From Acidiferrimicrobium sp. IK (GTDB lineage: Bacteria > Actinomycetota > Acidimicrobiia > Acidimicrobiales > Palsa-688): a stretch of 64,000 bases of DNA. A program made the translations under genes and the position numbers. The notes beneath the pieces are model-generated. The model searched no databases. It was given only the letters and a program-made list of their open reading frames with translations, and had not been told where the DNA came from. Below are positions 34,464-42,741 of the stretch, piece after piece (positions within the stretch are counted from its first letter, which is position 1; each line of letters opens with the position of its first letter). The stretch lies in the NCBI RefSeq assembly GCF_025499425.1, contig NZ_JAIMCB010000016.1, positions 1 through 64,000 of the forward strand, in the 5' to 3' direction.

Positions 34464-35047
34464 CCGCCGCGCCCGGCGCGCGGCGCCCGCCGCACCCCAC
34501 CGCGGCGCTGATCCTCCGGGCCGCGGAGGGGGTCTTCCCGAAGCTCGGCTACAGCCAGACGACTATGGCCGACCTGGCCGCCGCTGCAGGCGTGACCCGC
34601 CCGACGGTGTACGCCTACTTCGCGTCGAAGGCCGACGTGTTTCGGGCCGTGGCCGAGTCGGTGCGCGACGACATCCTCGCGGTGCAAGAGCAGGCGTCGG
34701 GCGAGACGCCAGCGGAGACCGCCCGCCTGGGCGTCGTCGGCTACCTCGACGCGTACGTCCGCCACCTGGGCGTGCTGACCGTCTTGTCCCACCAGGCGCT
34801 CAGCGACCCGGCGATGGGCCGGCTGCGCGACGAGATTCACGACCGGGCCAACCGGCGCCACACCCGGTTCATCGAGCGGCTGGCCGCCGCTGGCCAGGCC
34901 CGCCCGGTCGTACCCGCTCCGGTCCTGTCCGAGGCGGTCACCGGTGTGGTGATGCGCCTGGCGGAGCAGATCGCGGCCCGCCCGGACCGCCGAGGGGAGC
35001 TGGCCGGCCATCTGGCCGCGCTGCACCGGACCCTGCTCGGCCTGTGA
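34460..35047 (+). CDS. TetR/AcrR-family regulator
   Basis: A 195-residue repressor: LILRAAEGVFPKLGYSQTT, then MADLAAAAGVTRPTVYAYFA and SKADVFRAVAE. Its ATG overlaps the carboxylase stop by 4 nt (ATGA), so it is made from the same message and is probably an autoregulator of the ligase/carboxylase operon through the palindrome at 29610-29627. The ligand may be an acyl-CoA made by the operon (inference). It converges with the apbE gene 36 bp away. Confidence 0.9.
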   Translation: MTAAPGARRPPHPTAALILRAAEGVFPKLGYSQTTMADLAAAAGVTRPTVYAYFASKADVFRAVAESVRDDILAVQEQASGETPAETARLGVVGYLDAYVRHLGVLTVLSHQALSDPAMGRLRDEIHDRANRRHTRFIERLAAAGQARPVVPAPVLSEAVTGVVMRLAEQIAARPDRRGELAGHLAALHRTLLGL

Positions 35048-35083
35048 GCGGCGGCCGGTCCGACAGCTCCAGCTTCGAGGTTG

Positions 35084-35848
35084 TCAGGGGGCGGTGAAGG
35101 CCATCCCCGGCGTGGCGTAGTGGCGGAGGTCGTCGGTGATGAGATAGCCCTCGTAGCCGGGGAGACGATCGATGGCTTCGAGCAGGGGCCGCCCGGCGAC
35201 CGCGAGGCCCGTCGCCAGCGCGTCGGCCAGGTCGAGGTCGGGGCCGGTCACCGTCGCGGACGCCGCGGCGCGGGCGGTGCGCCCGGTGGCGGGGTCGATG
35301 AGCTGGCCGGGGCGCTCGTAGTCGCCTGAGGTGGCGACGGCGTCGGTGACCTCGACGACCGCGCAGAGGGCTTGGGGCTGGGCTGGGTGGCGGATCCCGG
35401 CCCGCCACGGCCCGGTCCCGCCGTGCCCGGCGACTGCGATGTCGCCGCCGGCGTTGACCATCACGTTGGTGGCGCCGGCCGCGGTGAGGGCGCCGACCGC
35501 CCGCGCCGCCGCCCACCCTTTGACCAGCCCGGTGGGGTCGACTCCCCCGGGGAGCGACCACGGGTCGAACGCGCCGCCGGTGAGCTGCTTGGCCAGGGCG
35601 CAGCGTTCGAGGACCACCGATACGTGGGCGGCGTCGGGCGCCGCGAGGTCGTCCATGGTCGCCCGGCCGGAGCGCAGCTTGGACATCGGGCTGTCCGGGT
35701 TCCAGGTGGAAAAGACCCGGTCGGCCTCGTGCAAGACGCTGACCGCGGCGGCGATCGCGGCGTCGGGCAGCGGGTCGGGGCTGGTGATGGCGACGATCGT
35801 GCCCATCACCGCCTCGAGGTGGGCGGCGGTGCCGGACCCGGTGATCAC
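35084..35848 (-). CDS. apbE: FAD:protein FMN transferase ApbE
   Basis: A 254-residue flavin transferase that attaches FMN from FAD to a threonine of a target protein. Family features: VFSTWNPDSPMSKL, VDPTGLVKGWAAARA, NAGGDIAVAG, LIDPATGRTARAA and the C-terminal DLADALATGLAVAG metal-site helix. The GTG start overlaps the stop of the FMN-binding protein by 4 nt (GTGA), so enzyme and substrate are coupled. Unlike many ApbE proteins it has no signal peptide or lipobox and is about 50-80 residues shorter than secreted forms, which suggests that it works in the cytoplasm. Confidence 0.9.
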   Translation of the reverse strand: MITGSGTAAHLEAVMGTIVAITSPDPLPDAAIAAAVSVLHEADRVFSTWNPDSPMSKLRSGRATMDDLAAPDAAHVSVVLERCALAKQLTGGAFDPWSLPGGVDPTGLVKGWAAARAVGALTAAGATNVMVNAGGDIAVAGHGGTGPWRAGIRHPAQPQALCAVVEVTDAVATSGDYERPGQLIDPATGRTARAAASATVTGPDLDLADALATGLAVAGRPLLEAIDRLPGYEGYLITDDLRHYATPGMAFTAP

Positions 35849-36324
35849 GATATGCCGAGCTTTTTCAGCGCGGAGGTGAGGGAGTCGTAGAACGCTTGGG
35901 AGGTGTAGGTCGCCCCCGACACGCCGTTGATGTTGGCCGATCCGGCGTTGATGACCTGCTGCTCGAGTTGGGGCACCGCGTAGCTGTCGATGCTCTGGGA
36001 GCGGCCGTCGGTCTCGCTGATCGTGGCGATGCCGACGTTGGTGATCTTGGTGCCCTGCACCGTCACCTTGACCGCGATGTCCCCGTAGCGGAACTGCTCG
36101 TCGGTGCCGGTGGCGCCGCGGGTGGCGCTCGACGGTGCAGCAGTAGACGGTGCGGCAGCAGACGGTGTGGTGGTCGGTGTGGCAGAGCCGGCCGCCGACC
36201 CGCCGGCGGTCGAGGTGGTGGCCGACGCGGAGGAGATCGTCAGGGCCGGTTTGTGGACGGGGAACGCGAGGACCGCGGCGGTCCCCGCGACGGTACCGGC
36301 GATCACTAGGGGGTAACGGCGCAT
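35845..36324 (-). CDS. FMN-binding domain protein (covalently flavinylated)
   Basis: A 159-residue extracytoplasmic electron carrier. The N-terminal MRRYPLVIAG... forms a signal or membrane anchor with twin Arg. Residues 30-75 are a Ser/Thr/Ala/Pro-rich linker. The C-terminal FMN-binding domain (about 76-159) ends with NGVSGATYTSQAF, where Thr139 of the SGAT core is the expected FMN attachment point, by analogy with NqrC/RnfG. The adjacent ApbE is the matching transferase, and the ferric-reductase-like protein encoded upstream is the likely electron donor. Confidence 0.88.
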   Translation of the reverse strand: MRRYPLVIAGTVAGTAAVLAFPVHKPALTISSASATTSTAGGSAAGSATPTTTPSAAAPSTAAPSSATRGATGTDEQFRYGDIAVKVTVQGTKITNVGIATISETDGRSQSIDSYAVPQLEQQVINAGSANINGVSGATYTSQAFYDSLTSALKKLGIS

Positions 36325-36351
36325 GGTGGTCCTCGAGGATGTAGGGGGCGG

Positions 36352-37761
36352 TCAGGACGCGAATGATTCGCAGTGGATGGCGCGGCGGGGGACGCCGAGG
36401 GCGGTGGCGGCGGCGACCACCCCGGCGCTGAAGTCGTCGGGTCCGCACACAAACAGGTCGCGCCCGCTCAGGTCGGGGACCGCCCGGCGCAGGTGGGCCG
36501 GGTCGTCCAGACGGTGCCGGCGGCGGGAGCCCGCCAAGGTGACCATCCGGCCCCGGCGGGCGGCCACCATCGCCTCGATCTCGCTGTGGTGGATCAGCTC
36601 CCGCTCGTCGGATGCCCGCTGGACGACGACCACGTCGACGTCGGGGGGAAGGTCCTCGAGCAGCGCTCGCAGCGGGGTGATGCCGACGCCGGCACCGACC
36701 AGCGCCACCTTCGCCCGGGTGCGGGCATGGTCGGTGAACGCCCCGTAGGGGCCTTCGATGGCGATCCTGGTCCCTGGCCGCAGCCGGCTGATCTGGGCGG
36801 TCGCGTCGCCGGTGACTTTGATCGTGACCCGCAGGTATGGCGGCGACGGCATCGCCGACAGCGAGAAGGGGTGGGCGTGCCACCACAGGCCGGTGGTCAA
36901 GAACCGCCAGGCGAAGTACTGACCCCCGGCGACCGCTAGGCGCTCGAGGTGGCGGCCGCGCACGACCAGCGACCACACGTCGGCACCCTCCGGGCGGATG
37001 TCGACGACGTGCAGCTGGTGGCGGAGGGTCCTCACGACCGGCATGCCGATCCGGAAGGCGACCACCACCCCGGCGGTGGACAGCCAGAGGACGATCCACG
37101 CGCCCTTGGCCAGGGGATGCCCGACGAGGGTCGTACCGTCGAAGATCTGGTGGGGAACCGAGAACGCCAGAGCCAGGTAGGTGTAGAGGTGGATGACCCA
37201 CCAGGTGTCGTAGTCGACCCGGCGGCGCACCGCCCGGATCGAGATCCCGGCGATCCCGACGATCATGGCGTAGGCGACCACCGAGGCGAAGATCCATCCC
37301 ATCGTGGTGATCAGCGACCCGGCTTCGTTCCAAAACCCGAGCCGGCCGGCTTGGGCGTAGCCGAGCGTGGTCAGCACGCCGTGGGCGCCGAGCAGCAGCA
37401 GCGGCGCCGAGGACGTCCGGCGATGCCACCGGATCAACCGGTCCTGGCCGAGCGCGGCCTCCAACGCCGGCAGGCGGGCCGCCAGCAGGACCATGATCAG
37501 CAGCAGGTAGGTCCCGGCCATCGCGGTGGCGTCGCCGAGCACGGTCGCCACGCCGCCTGGCGAGCGCAACGCGGCCCCGGTGGTCTGGCTGATCGGCCAC
37601 GCGACCGACGCCCCGAGCCCGAGGCCGGTCGCGACCGCCGCGACGTCAGGCACCCACCGCCGGGGTCGGTGCCGGCGCCGGGTGGGGGCGCCGGAGGCCG
37701 GGGCGCCGGCGGCGGGAGCGGCCACATCACCGGCGGCCGCGTCGAGGGTGTGCAACGACAT
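36352..37761 (-). CDS. Ferric-reductase-like transmembrane oxidoreductase
   Basis: A 469-residue membrane flavoprotein. After a Pro/Ala-rich, basic N-terminus come about six transmembrane helices with paired histidines fit for haem b: RWHRRTSSAPLLLLGAHGVL and WWVIHLYTYLALAFSVPHQI. The C-terminal half is a ferredoxin-NADP-reductase-type module: FAD site in WHAHPFSLSAMP, and NAD(P)-binding VALVGAGVGITPLRALL plus LFVCGPDDFSAG. It would move electrons from NAD(P)H across the membrane, here presumably to the FMN-binding protein 27 nt downstream. I chose ATG 37761 over an in-frame GTG at 37770; neither has a good ribosome site. Confidence 0.88.
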   Translation of the reverse strand: MSLHTLDAAAGDVAAPAAGAPASGAPTRRRHRPRRWVPDVAAVATGLGLGASVAWPISQTTGAALRSPGGVATVLGDATAMAGTYLLLIMVLLAARLPALEAALGQDRLIRWHRRTSSAPLLLLGAHGVLTTLGYAQAGRLGFWNEAGSLITTMGWIFASVVAYAMIVGIAGISIRAVRRRVDYDTWWVIHLYTYLALAFSVPHQIFDGTTLVGHPLAKGAWIVLWLSTAGVVVAFRIGMPVVRTLRHQLHVVDIRPEGADVWSLVVRGRHLERLAVAGGQYFAWRFLTTGLWWHAHPFSLSAMPSPPYLRVTIKVTGDATAQISRLRPGTRIAIEGPYGAFTDHARTRAKVALVGAGVGITPLRALLEDLPPDVDVVVVQRASDERELIHHSEIEAMVAARRGRMVTLAGSRRRHRLDDPAHLRRAVPDLSGRDLFVCGPDDFSAGVVAAATALGVPRRAIHCESFAS

Positions 37762-37861
37762 GCCGGCCACGATGGAGGACGCAGGTGAGCGGACCCTGAA
37801 ACCAGGCTCCGAGTTCCCTTGGAATGTCAGCCGCTCCCGGCGGGGGCGGCGGGGTGGTCGC

Positions 37862-37867
37862 TACAGT
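37862..37867 (+). promoter_or_regulatory. -10 box of a leaderless gene
   Basis: TACAGT, 5 nt before the ATG of the enoyl-CoA hydratase gene. Confidence 0.4.
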
Positions 37868-37872
37868 GCGCC

Positions 37873-38676
37873 ATGGTCGCCGTCGAGCTCGACATCCTCG
37901 AAGAGGGCATCGCCCAGGTCACGCTCAACCGTCCCGCCCAGCTCAACGCCATCGACGGTTCCCTCATCGACGGGATGGACTCCGCCCTCGATGCCCTGAG
38001 CGAGCCCGGCGCGTTCCGGGCCGCGATCCTCACCGGGGCGGGGCGGGGCTTCTGCTCCGGCGCCGACCTGAGCGCCAAGGGGGAGCCCTGGACCCCGCCG
38101 GCGGCGTCCCCGTTCAAGACCATGTACGACGCGCAGGTCCGGCTCGCCGACCAGTACACCCGGCTGTACGAGCTTCCGATCCCCGTCGTAGCCGCGGTCA
38201 ACGGGGTGGCGGTCGGGGGCGGGCTGGCGTTCGCGTTGCACTGCGATGTCCGTATCGCCTCCGAGCACGCTCGGTTTGGGTCGGTGTTCATCAAGGCCGG
38301 GTTGTCGTCGATGGACATGGGGACCAGCTACCTGCTTCCCCGCATCGTCGGCGCCGGCGTGGCCCGGGAGCTGATGCTCACCGGGCGGATCATCGACGCT
38401 GCGGAGGCCTACCGGATCTCGCTGGTCCACGAGGTCGTGGCACCCGACGACCTCCTGGCGGCGGCGCTGCGCATGGCCCGGACGATCGCGGCCAACAACG
38501 CCTTCGGGGTGTGGCAGACCAAGATCGGGCTCAACACCGCGCTCGACGCACCGAGCCTCCGTCACGCCAAGGAAATCGAGAACCGGACGCAGATCCTCAC
38601 CGGCTTTACCAACAACCCGACCGAGGCCGCCCGGGCCCACCGCGAAAAGCGCGATCCGGTCTGGGATCAGCTCTAG
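37873..38676 (+). CDS. Enoyl-CoA hydratase/isomerase family protein
   Basis: A 267-residue crotonase-fold enzyme. The oxyanion-hole elements are present: AILTGAGRGFCSGADLS (first) and AAVNGVAVGGGLAFALHCDV (second, with the GGG stretch), and the acidic residues around FGSVFIKAGLSSMDMG follow the hydratase pattern, although the canonical Glu-Leu catalytic glutamate is replaced near KAGLSSMD, so hydratase activity is not certain. The C-terminal helices (FTNNPTEAARAHREKRDP) resemble actinobacterial EchA proteins. The internal ATG at 37873 fits the promoter box and the family N-terminus. The SDR follows 16 nt downstream. Confidence 0.85.
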   Translation: MVAVELDILEEGIAQVTLNRPAQLNAIDGSLIDGMDSALDALSEPGAFRAAILTGAGRGFCSGADLSAKGEPWTPPAASPFKTMYDAQVRLADQYTRLYELPIPVVAAVNGVAVGGGLAFALHCDVRIASEHARFGSVFIKAGLSSMDMGTSYLLPRIVGAGVARELMLTGRIIDAAEAYRISLVHEVVAPDDLLAAALRMARTIAANNAFGVWQTKIGLNTALDAPSLRHAKEIENRTQILTGFTNNPTEAARAHREKRDPVWDQL

Positions 38677-38692
38677 CAAAAGGAAGGACAAC

Positions 38693-39562
38693 GTGGGACG
38701 CCTCGATGGAGAAGTCGCAATAGTGACCGGCGCTAGCCGGGGTCTCGGTCGGGCCATCGCCCGTGCCTTCGCAGCAGAGGGCGCAGCGGTCGCCGTCGTC
38801 GCTCGCACAGAGCAGGTATGGGACCAGCGCCTGCCGGGCACGATCGGCGAGACGGTCGCGCAGATCGAGGCCGACGGAGGCCGGGCGGTCGCCGTTCGTG
38901 CAGACCTGCTCGATCCGGCCGACCCCGCTCGCCTGGTACAGGCTGCCCGTGACGCGCTGGGTCCGGTCACCCTGCTGGTCAACAACGCTGCGTTCACCGC
39001 GCCGGGCCGCCCACCAAGGGACGGCGCCGGGACCGCGCCACCACCCGCCCCAGCAGTGGCCGCGGACATCGCCAAGGCCGACTGGCCGGCCTTCCTCGGC
39101 ACCCGCCGCAGCGCCTTCGAACGGCACTTTCGCATCGCCGTGTTCGCTGCCTACGAGCTCATGCAGCTGGCCGCCGCCGAGATGATCCGGACCGGGCACG
39201 GCTCGATCGTCAACATCACATCCGGCGCGTCGCGCATGCCCGGCGATGGCCCCTATGCCGACCGAAGCGAAGGGATTCTCCCGGGCTATGGCGGGTCAAA
39301 GGCCGCCCTCGAGCACCTGACCCAGTGCGCAGCATTCGAACTGCAGGAGCACGGGATCGCCGTCAACGCTCTTTCACCGTCCAAGGCGATCATCACACCC
39401 GGCGTTCAGTACTACTCCCGTCGGTTCGACGATGTCGGATCGAGTGACGACTTCGCCGAGGCGGCTGTTCGGCTGAGCCTCGTGGACGCCGGTACGGTCA
39501 CAGGGAGGACGATCGGCCACCTCGAGGTGCTCGACGGCAGCTTTCGGCCGTGGGCCACTTGA
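38693..39562 (+). CDS. SDR-family oxidoreductase
   Basis: A 289-residue SDR with cofactor motif TGASRGLG, LVNNAAF in place of NNAG, and the active site YGGSK. It is longer than usual because of inserts: one of about 25 residues after NNAAF rich in Pro/Ala/Gly, and a loop before the YxxxK (MPGDGPYADRSEGILPG). The C-terminus lacks the usual TGQ...VDGG ending and instead reads VTGRTIGHLEVLDG. GTG start with AAGGAAGG upstream. It is co-transcribed with the enoyl-CoA hydratase, which suggests a beta-oxidation-like step. Confidence 0.87.
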   Translation: MGRLDGEVAIVTGASRGLGRAIARAFAAEGAAVAVVARTEQVWDQRLPGTIGETVAQIEADGGRAVAVRADLLDPADPARLVQAARDALGPVTLLVNNAAFTAPGRPPRDGAGTAPPPAPAVAADIAKADWPAFLGTRRSAFERHFRIAVFAAYELMQLAAAEMIRTGHGSIVNITSGASRMPGDGPYADRSEGILPGYGGSKAALEHLTQCAAFELQEHGIAVNALSPSKAIITPGVQYYSRRFDDVGSSDDFAEAAVRLSLVDAGTVTGRTIGHLEVLDGSFRPWAT

Positions 39563-39715
39563 GCAGCGGCGGTTCCCGGCGGCGGGAGGCGCTTGACGGG
39601 AGGTCGGCCTAGGGCGCCATCTGTTGCCTAACCCCGTCGCAGCAGGCACCGGCGTTTGCCGGGCCCGATCAATGGGGATCCTCCTCAGCATGGGGCACGG
39701 TGTGGGGTGGATGCC

Positions 39716-40513
39716 ATGAAGGCCGTGGTCTCGCATGCCGTCCCCGGCCGCGTCGGCGACCGCGTCGCCCGCTTCGGACTGGCGGCCCGGGCCGTGATCT
39801 ATCTCTTGGTCGGGTGGCTGGCGATCCAGATCGCGCTCGGGCAGGGGCAGCGCCAGGCCAACCAGCGCGGCGCCCTGGCCGACGTCGCCGGGCGCCCCTT
39901 CGGGGTCGCGCTGCTGGCGGTGCTCGGCGCCGGCCTCGGGGCGTACTCGCTGTGGCGCTTGAGCGAGGCGCTGCTCGGCGTGGGGCCCGGCGACGGCGCC
40001 GCCGACCGGGTACGGGCTTTGGTCAGTGGCGTCGTCTACGCCGCGCTGTGCGCCAGCGCGTTCGAGTTCGTCGCCGGGCGGTCTCAGCAGGGCCAGTCGC
40101 AGCAGCAGGCGACCCTGACGGCCCGGGTGATGCGCCACGGCGGCGGGCGGTGGCTGGTCGGGGTGATCGGGGCGGTCGTGGTGGTGGTCGGCGTGGGGAT
40201 GATCGTGGAGGCGGCGAGGGGCCGCTTCCAAGAGCGGCTCCGGACCGGGGAGATGCCGGTTCGGAGCCGTCAACTGGTGCGGTGGTTGGGTACCGCCGGC
40301 GGCGTGGCCAGGGGACTGGCGCTGGTGCTCGCCGGCGCGCTGGTCCTCGACGCCGCCGCCACCTTCGACCCGGCCAAGTCCACCGGGCTGGACGGAGCCC
40401 TGCGCACCCTCGCCGACCGGGCTTACGGTCCCGAGCTGCTCGGAGCGGTCGCGGCCGGCCTAGTGGCGTTCGGTCTGTATTGCTGCGCCGAGGCTCGGTG
40501 GGTCAGGACCTAG
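39716..40513 (+). CDS. DUF1206-family membrane protein
   Basis: A 265-residue integral membrane protein with about six transmembrane helices arranged as three two-helix repeats, as in DUF1206. Each repeat opens with an ARxGLAARAVIYLLVG-like segment: first copy at about residues 19-37, second about VSGVVYAALCAS, third about WLGTAGGVARGLALVLAG. Function unknown. It stands alone, 153 bp after the SDR and converging with the MFS gene. The ATG at 39716 was chosen to match the family N-terminus; upstream frame to 39656 is not family-like. No ribosome site is obvious. Confidence 0.8.
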   Translation: MKAVVSHAVPGRVGDRVARFGLAARAVIYLLVGWLAIQIALGQGQRQANQRGALADVAGRPFGVALLAVLGAGLGAYSLWRLSEALLGVGPGDGAADRVRALVSGVVYAALCASAFEFVAGRSQQGQSQQQATLTARVMRHGGGRWLVGVIGAVVVVVGVGMIVEAARGRFQERLRTGEMPVRSRQLVRWLGTAGGVARGLALVLAGALVLDAAATFDPAKSTGLDGALRTLADRAYGPELLGAVAAGLVAFGLYCCAEARWVRT

Positions 40514-40520
40514 CCTGCGG

Positions 40521-41987
40521 TCACGCCATCACCGCAGCGGTAGCGTCTGGCAGCTCGTCGCGACCGGCCCGCACCAGCGCCACGGTGGCCAGGAAGGCAA
40601 CGGCCAAGACCGCCGCCGACAACACGAACGCCACCGTGTAGCCATGCACGGTGGCGGCCATCACCTTGGCTTGGTGGACCGCCAGGTAGCTGGTGGTGGC
40701 CGACGCGGCCACGGTGTTGAGCAGGGCGGTGCCCAGGGACCCGCCGACTTGCTGGGTGGTGTTGACCAGCGCACTGGCCACGCCGGCGTCGTGGTCGGCG
40801 ACTCCGATCAGGGCGGTGCTGGACAGCGGCACGAACACCAGGCCCATCCCGAGGCTCATGAGCAGCTCGGCCGGCAGGACGTGACTCGGGTAACCAGTCG
40901 CGGGGCCGATCTGGGTCAGCCACACCATGCCGGCCGTAGCGGCGAGCAGTCCGACGGCCATCAAGTTGCGCGGACCGGTGCGGGGAAGGATCTGGCTGGC
41001 GGCGCCGGCGCTGACGATGATCCCTGCGGAGAACGGCAGGAACGCCAGGCCGGACTTCAAGGCGCTGTAGTGCAGGGTGCCCTGGAAGTAGTAGGTCAGG
41101 AACAGGAACATCCCGAACAGCGCCGTTCCGACCAGCAGCGACGCCAGGAACGACCCGCCCCGGTTGCGGTCGAGCACGACACGCAGCGGCAGGAGGGGGT
41201 GGGCGCTTCGCATCTCGAGGGTCACGAACGCTGCGAGCAGAACCGCGGCGCCGGCGAGCAGGGCGACGGTGGTGACCGACGCCCATCCGTCGGTCTCCGC
41301 CTTGGTGAAGCCGTACACCAGCGCGACCAGTCCCAAGGTGACCGTGATCGCCCCGGGCAGGTCGTAGTGTGCATCGCCTTCAACCTGGCTTTCGTGCACC
41401 ACCACCGTGGCCGCCACGGCCGCCACGATGGCGACGGGAACGTTGACGAGCAGGCACCAACGCCATGACACGTACTCGGTGAGCAGGCCGCCGAGGATCA
41501 GACCGAGCGCGGCGCCGCCGCCGGAGATCGCTCCGTAGACGCCGAAGGCCCGGGCCCGTTCCCTCGGCTCGGTGAAGGTGACGGTCAGAAGCGACAGGGC
41601 GGCGGGCGCCATGATCGCGGCGAAGGCTCCTTGGAGGGCCCGGGCGCCGAAGAGCAGCGCAGCGTCGGGGGCCAGGCCGCCGAGGGCCGACGCCGCGGCG
41701 AAGCCCAGCAGACCGACGGTGAACACCCGCTTGCGGCCCATGTAGTCGGAGATCCGGCCGCCGAGGAGCAGCAGGCCGCCGAAGGCGAGGGTATAGGCGG
41801 TGACGACCCACTGGCGGTCGGCGTTGGAGATGTGCAGGGCCCGTTGGGCAGAGGGGAGGGCGATGGTGACGATCGATGCGTCCAGCACGATCATCAGCTG
41901 CGATACGGCGATGACCACGAGGGCCAGCCATCGCCGGGAGTCTTTGGAGGTCGCGTCGGGGCGCGCCGAAACAGAGAGTGTGGACAT
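40521..41987 (-). CDS. MFS transporter, DHA2 (14-helix) drug-efflux type
   Basis: A 488-residue proton-driven exporter of the EmrB/QacA type. The opening helix has LMIVLDASIVTIALPSAQ (motif D1). The loop GGRISDYMGRKRVF is MFS motif A. GAISGGGAALGLILGGLLTE contains the antiporter motif C. About 14 hydrophobic segments can be counted. It lies 52 nt downstream of a TetR gene in the same direction with a strong operator upstream, a standard inducible multidrug-efflux arrangement. The pump's substrates cannot be read from the sequence. Confidence 0.92.
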   Translation of the reverse strand: MSTLSVSARPDATSKDSRRWLALVVIAVSQLMIVLDASIVTIALPSAQRALHISNADRQWVVTAYTLAFGGLLLLGGRISDYMGRKRVFTVGLLGFAAASALGGLAPDAALLFGARALQGAFAAIMAPAALSLLTVTFTEPRERARAFGVYGAISGGGAALGLILGGLLTEYVSWRWCLLVNVPVAIVAAVAATVVVHESQVEGDAHYDLPGAITVTLGLVALVYGFTKAETDGWASVTTVALLAGAAVLLAAFVTLEMRSAHPLLPLRVVLDRNRGGSFLASLLVGTALFGMFLFLTYYFQGTLHYSALKSGLAFLPFSAGIIVSAGAASQILPRTGPRNLMAVGLLAATAGMVWLTQIGPATGYPSHVLPAELLMSLGMGLVFVPLSSTALIGVADHDAGVASALVNTTQQVGGSLGTALLNTVAASATTSYLAVHQAKVMAATVHGYTVAFVLSAAVLAVAFLATVALVRAGRDELPDATAAVMA

Positions 41988-42039
41988 GTGTGCTCCTGAA
42001 GCTCGGGTGGGGGGAGGGGCGGGAGGGGCGGGCTGGCGC

Positions 42040-42651
42040 TCAGGCGCCCTGGCGGGCGGGAGCGGTGAGGAGGGGGATGAGGATGTCGTCGACCAGGCGC
42101 CGAACGAAGGGTTCGTCCGGGGGCTGACCCAGGACGAACAGGCGCATGAACAGCGCGCCGGGGAGGACGTCGAGGACCAGGTCGGGGGTGACCGAGTCGC
42201 CGAGCTCGCCGCGGTGACGGGCCCGGCGCAGGACCGCCTCCACTGCGCGCTGCTTGTCGTCGTGGGTCTGGCTGCGCATCAACGCGCCCAGCTCCGGGTC
42301 CTTGGCCGATGCTGCGAGCAACCCGACCATGAGCGGGCCGTCGGTACCGGACATGGCGAGGAGGAACTGGCGGACCATTCCCTCGAGGTCACCGGCCAGG
42401 GTGCCGGTGTCTGGGAGGTCCGCGTCGATGCAGGACCGTCGGCGCATGGCGTCCACGATCAGCGACGCTTTGTCGGGCCAGTGCCGGTAGATAGTTGCCT
42501 TGGACGCCTTGGCCCGCTGGGCCACCGCGTCCATGGTCAGACGGTCGTAACCGACTTCTGCGACCACTTCGATGGCGGCGTCCAATATGGCGTTGCTGCG
42601 CGCCTCACCTCGGCGGGTACCGGGGCAACTCAGCTTGTCGGCGAAGGACAT
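42040..42651 (-). CDS. TetR-family repressor of the efflux pump
   Basis: A 203-residue regulator: NAILDAAIEVVAEVGYDRLT, then MDAVAQRAKASKATIYRHWP and DKASLIVDAMR, followed by a TetR_C_16-like domain. I moved the start to the ATG at 42651, since the frame's earlier start would place the 31-bp palindrome inside the gene; the internal ATG puts that operator 12 bp upstream. It is the first gene of a two-gene unit with the MFS transporter, so the repressor controls itself and the pump. Confidence 0.88.
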   Translation of the reverse strand: MSFADKLSCPGTRRGEARSNAILDAAIEVVAEVGYDRLTMDAVAQRAKASKATIYRHWPDKASLIVDAMRRRSCIDADLPDTGTLAGDLEGMVRQFLLAMSGTDGPLMVGLLAASAKDPELGALMRSQTHDDKQRAVEAVLRRARHRGELGDSVTPDLVLDVLPGALFMRLFVLGQPPDEPFVRRLVDDILIPLLTAPARQGA

Positions 42652-42662
42652 GGGCGGCTCTG

Positions 42663-42693
42663 CGTTGTGAACGAAACTGTTTCGTTCACAACG
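42663..42693. promoter_or_regulatory. 31-bp operator palindrome
   Basis: CGTTGTGAACGAAA and TTTCGTTCACAACG are perfect 14-bp arms around CTG, 12 bp upstream of the TetR start. Inner GAAC-type half-sites around a GAAA-CTG-TTTC centre are typical of TetR operators with two bound dimers. It is the longest perfect inverted repeat I found in the window. Confidence 0.8.
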
Positions 42694-42741
42694 TAGGCCA
42701 TCCTCCGCCATTTGACAAGGGGGATGTTCCGAGCTCTCAGC

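Noticed and set aside
35849-37600. Upstream extension of apbE to an 838-codon protein
   Set aside because: The extension is antisense-like or off-frame shadow of the FMN-binding and ferric-reductase genes; the GTG overlapping the FMN-binding stop gives a normal ApbE.
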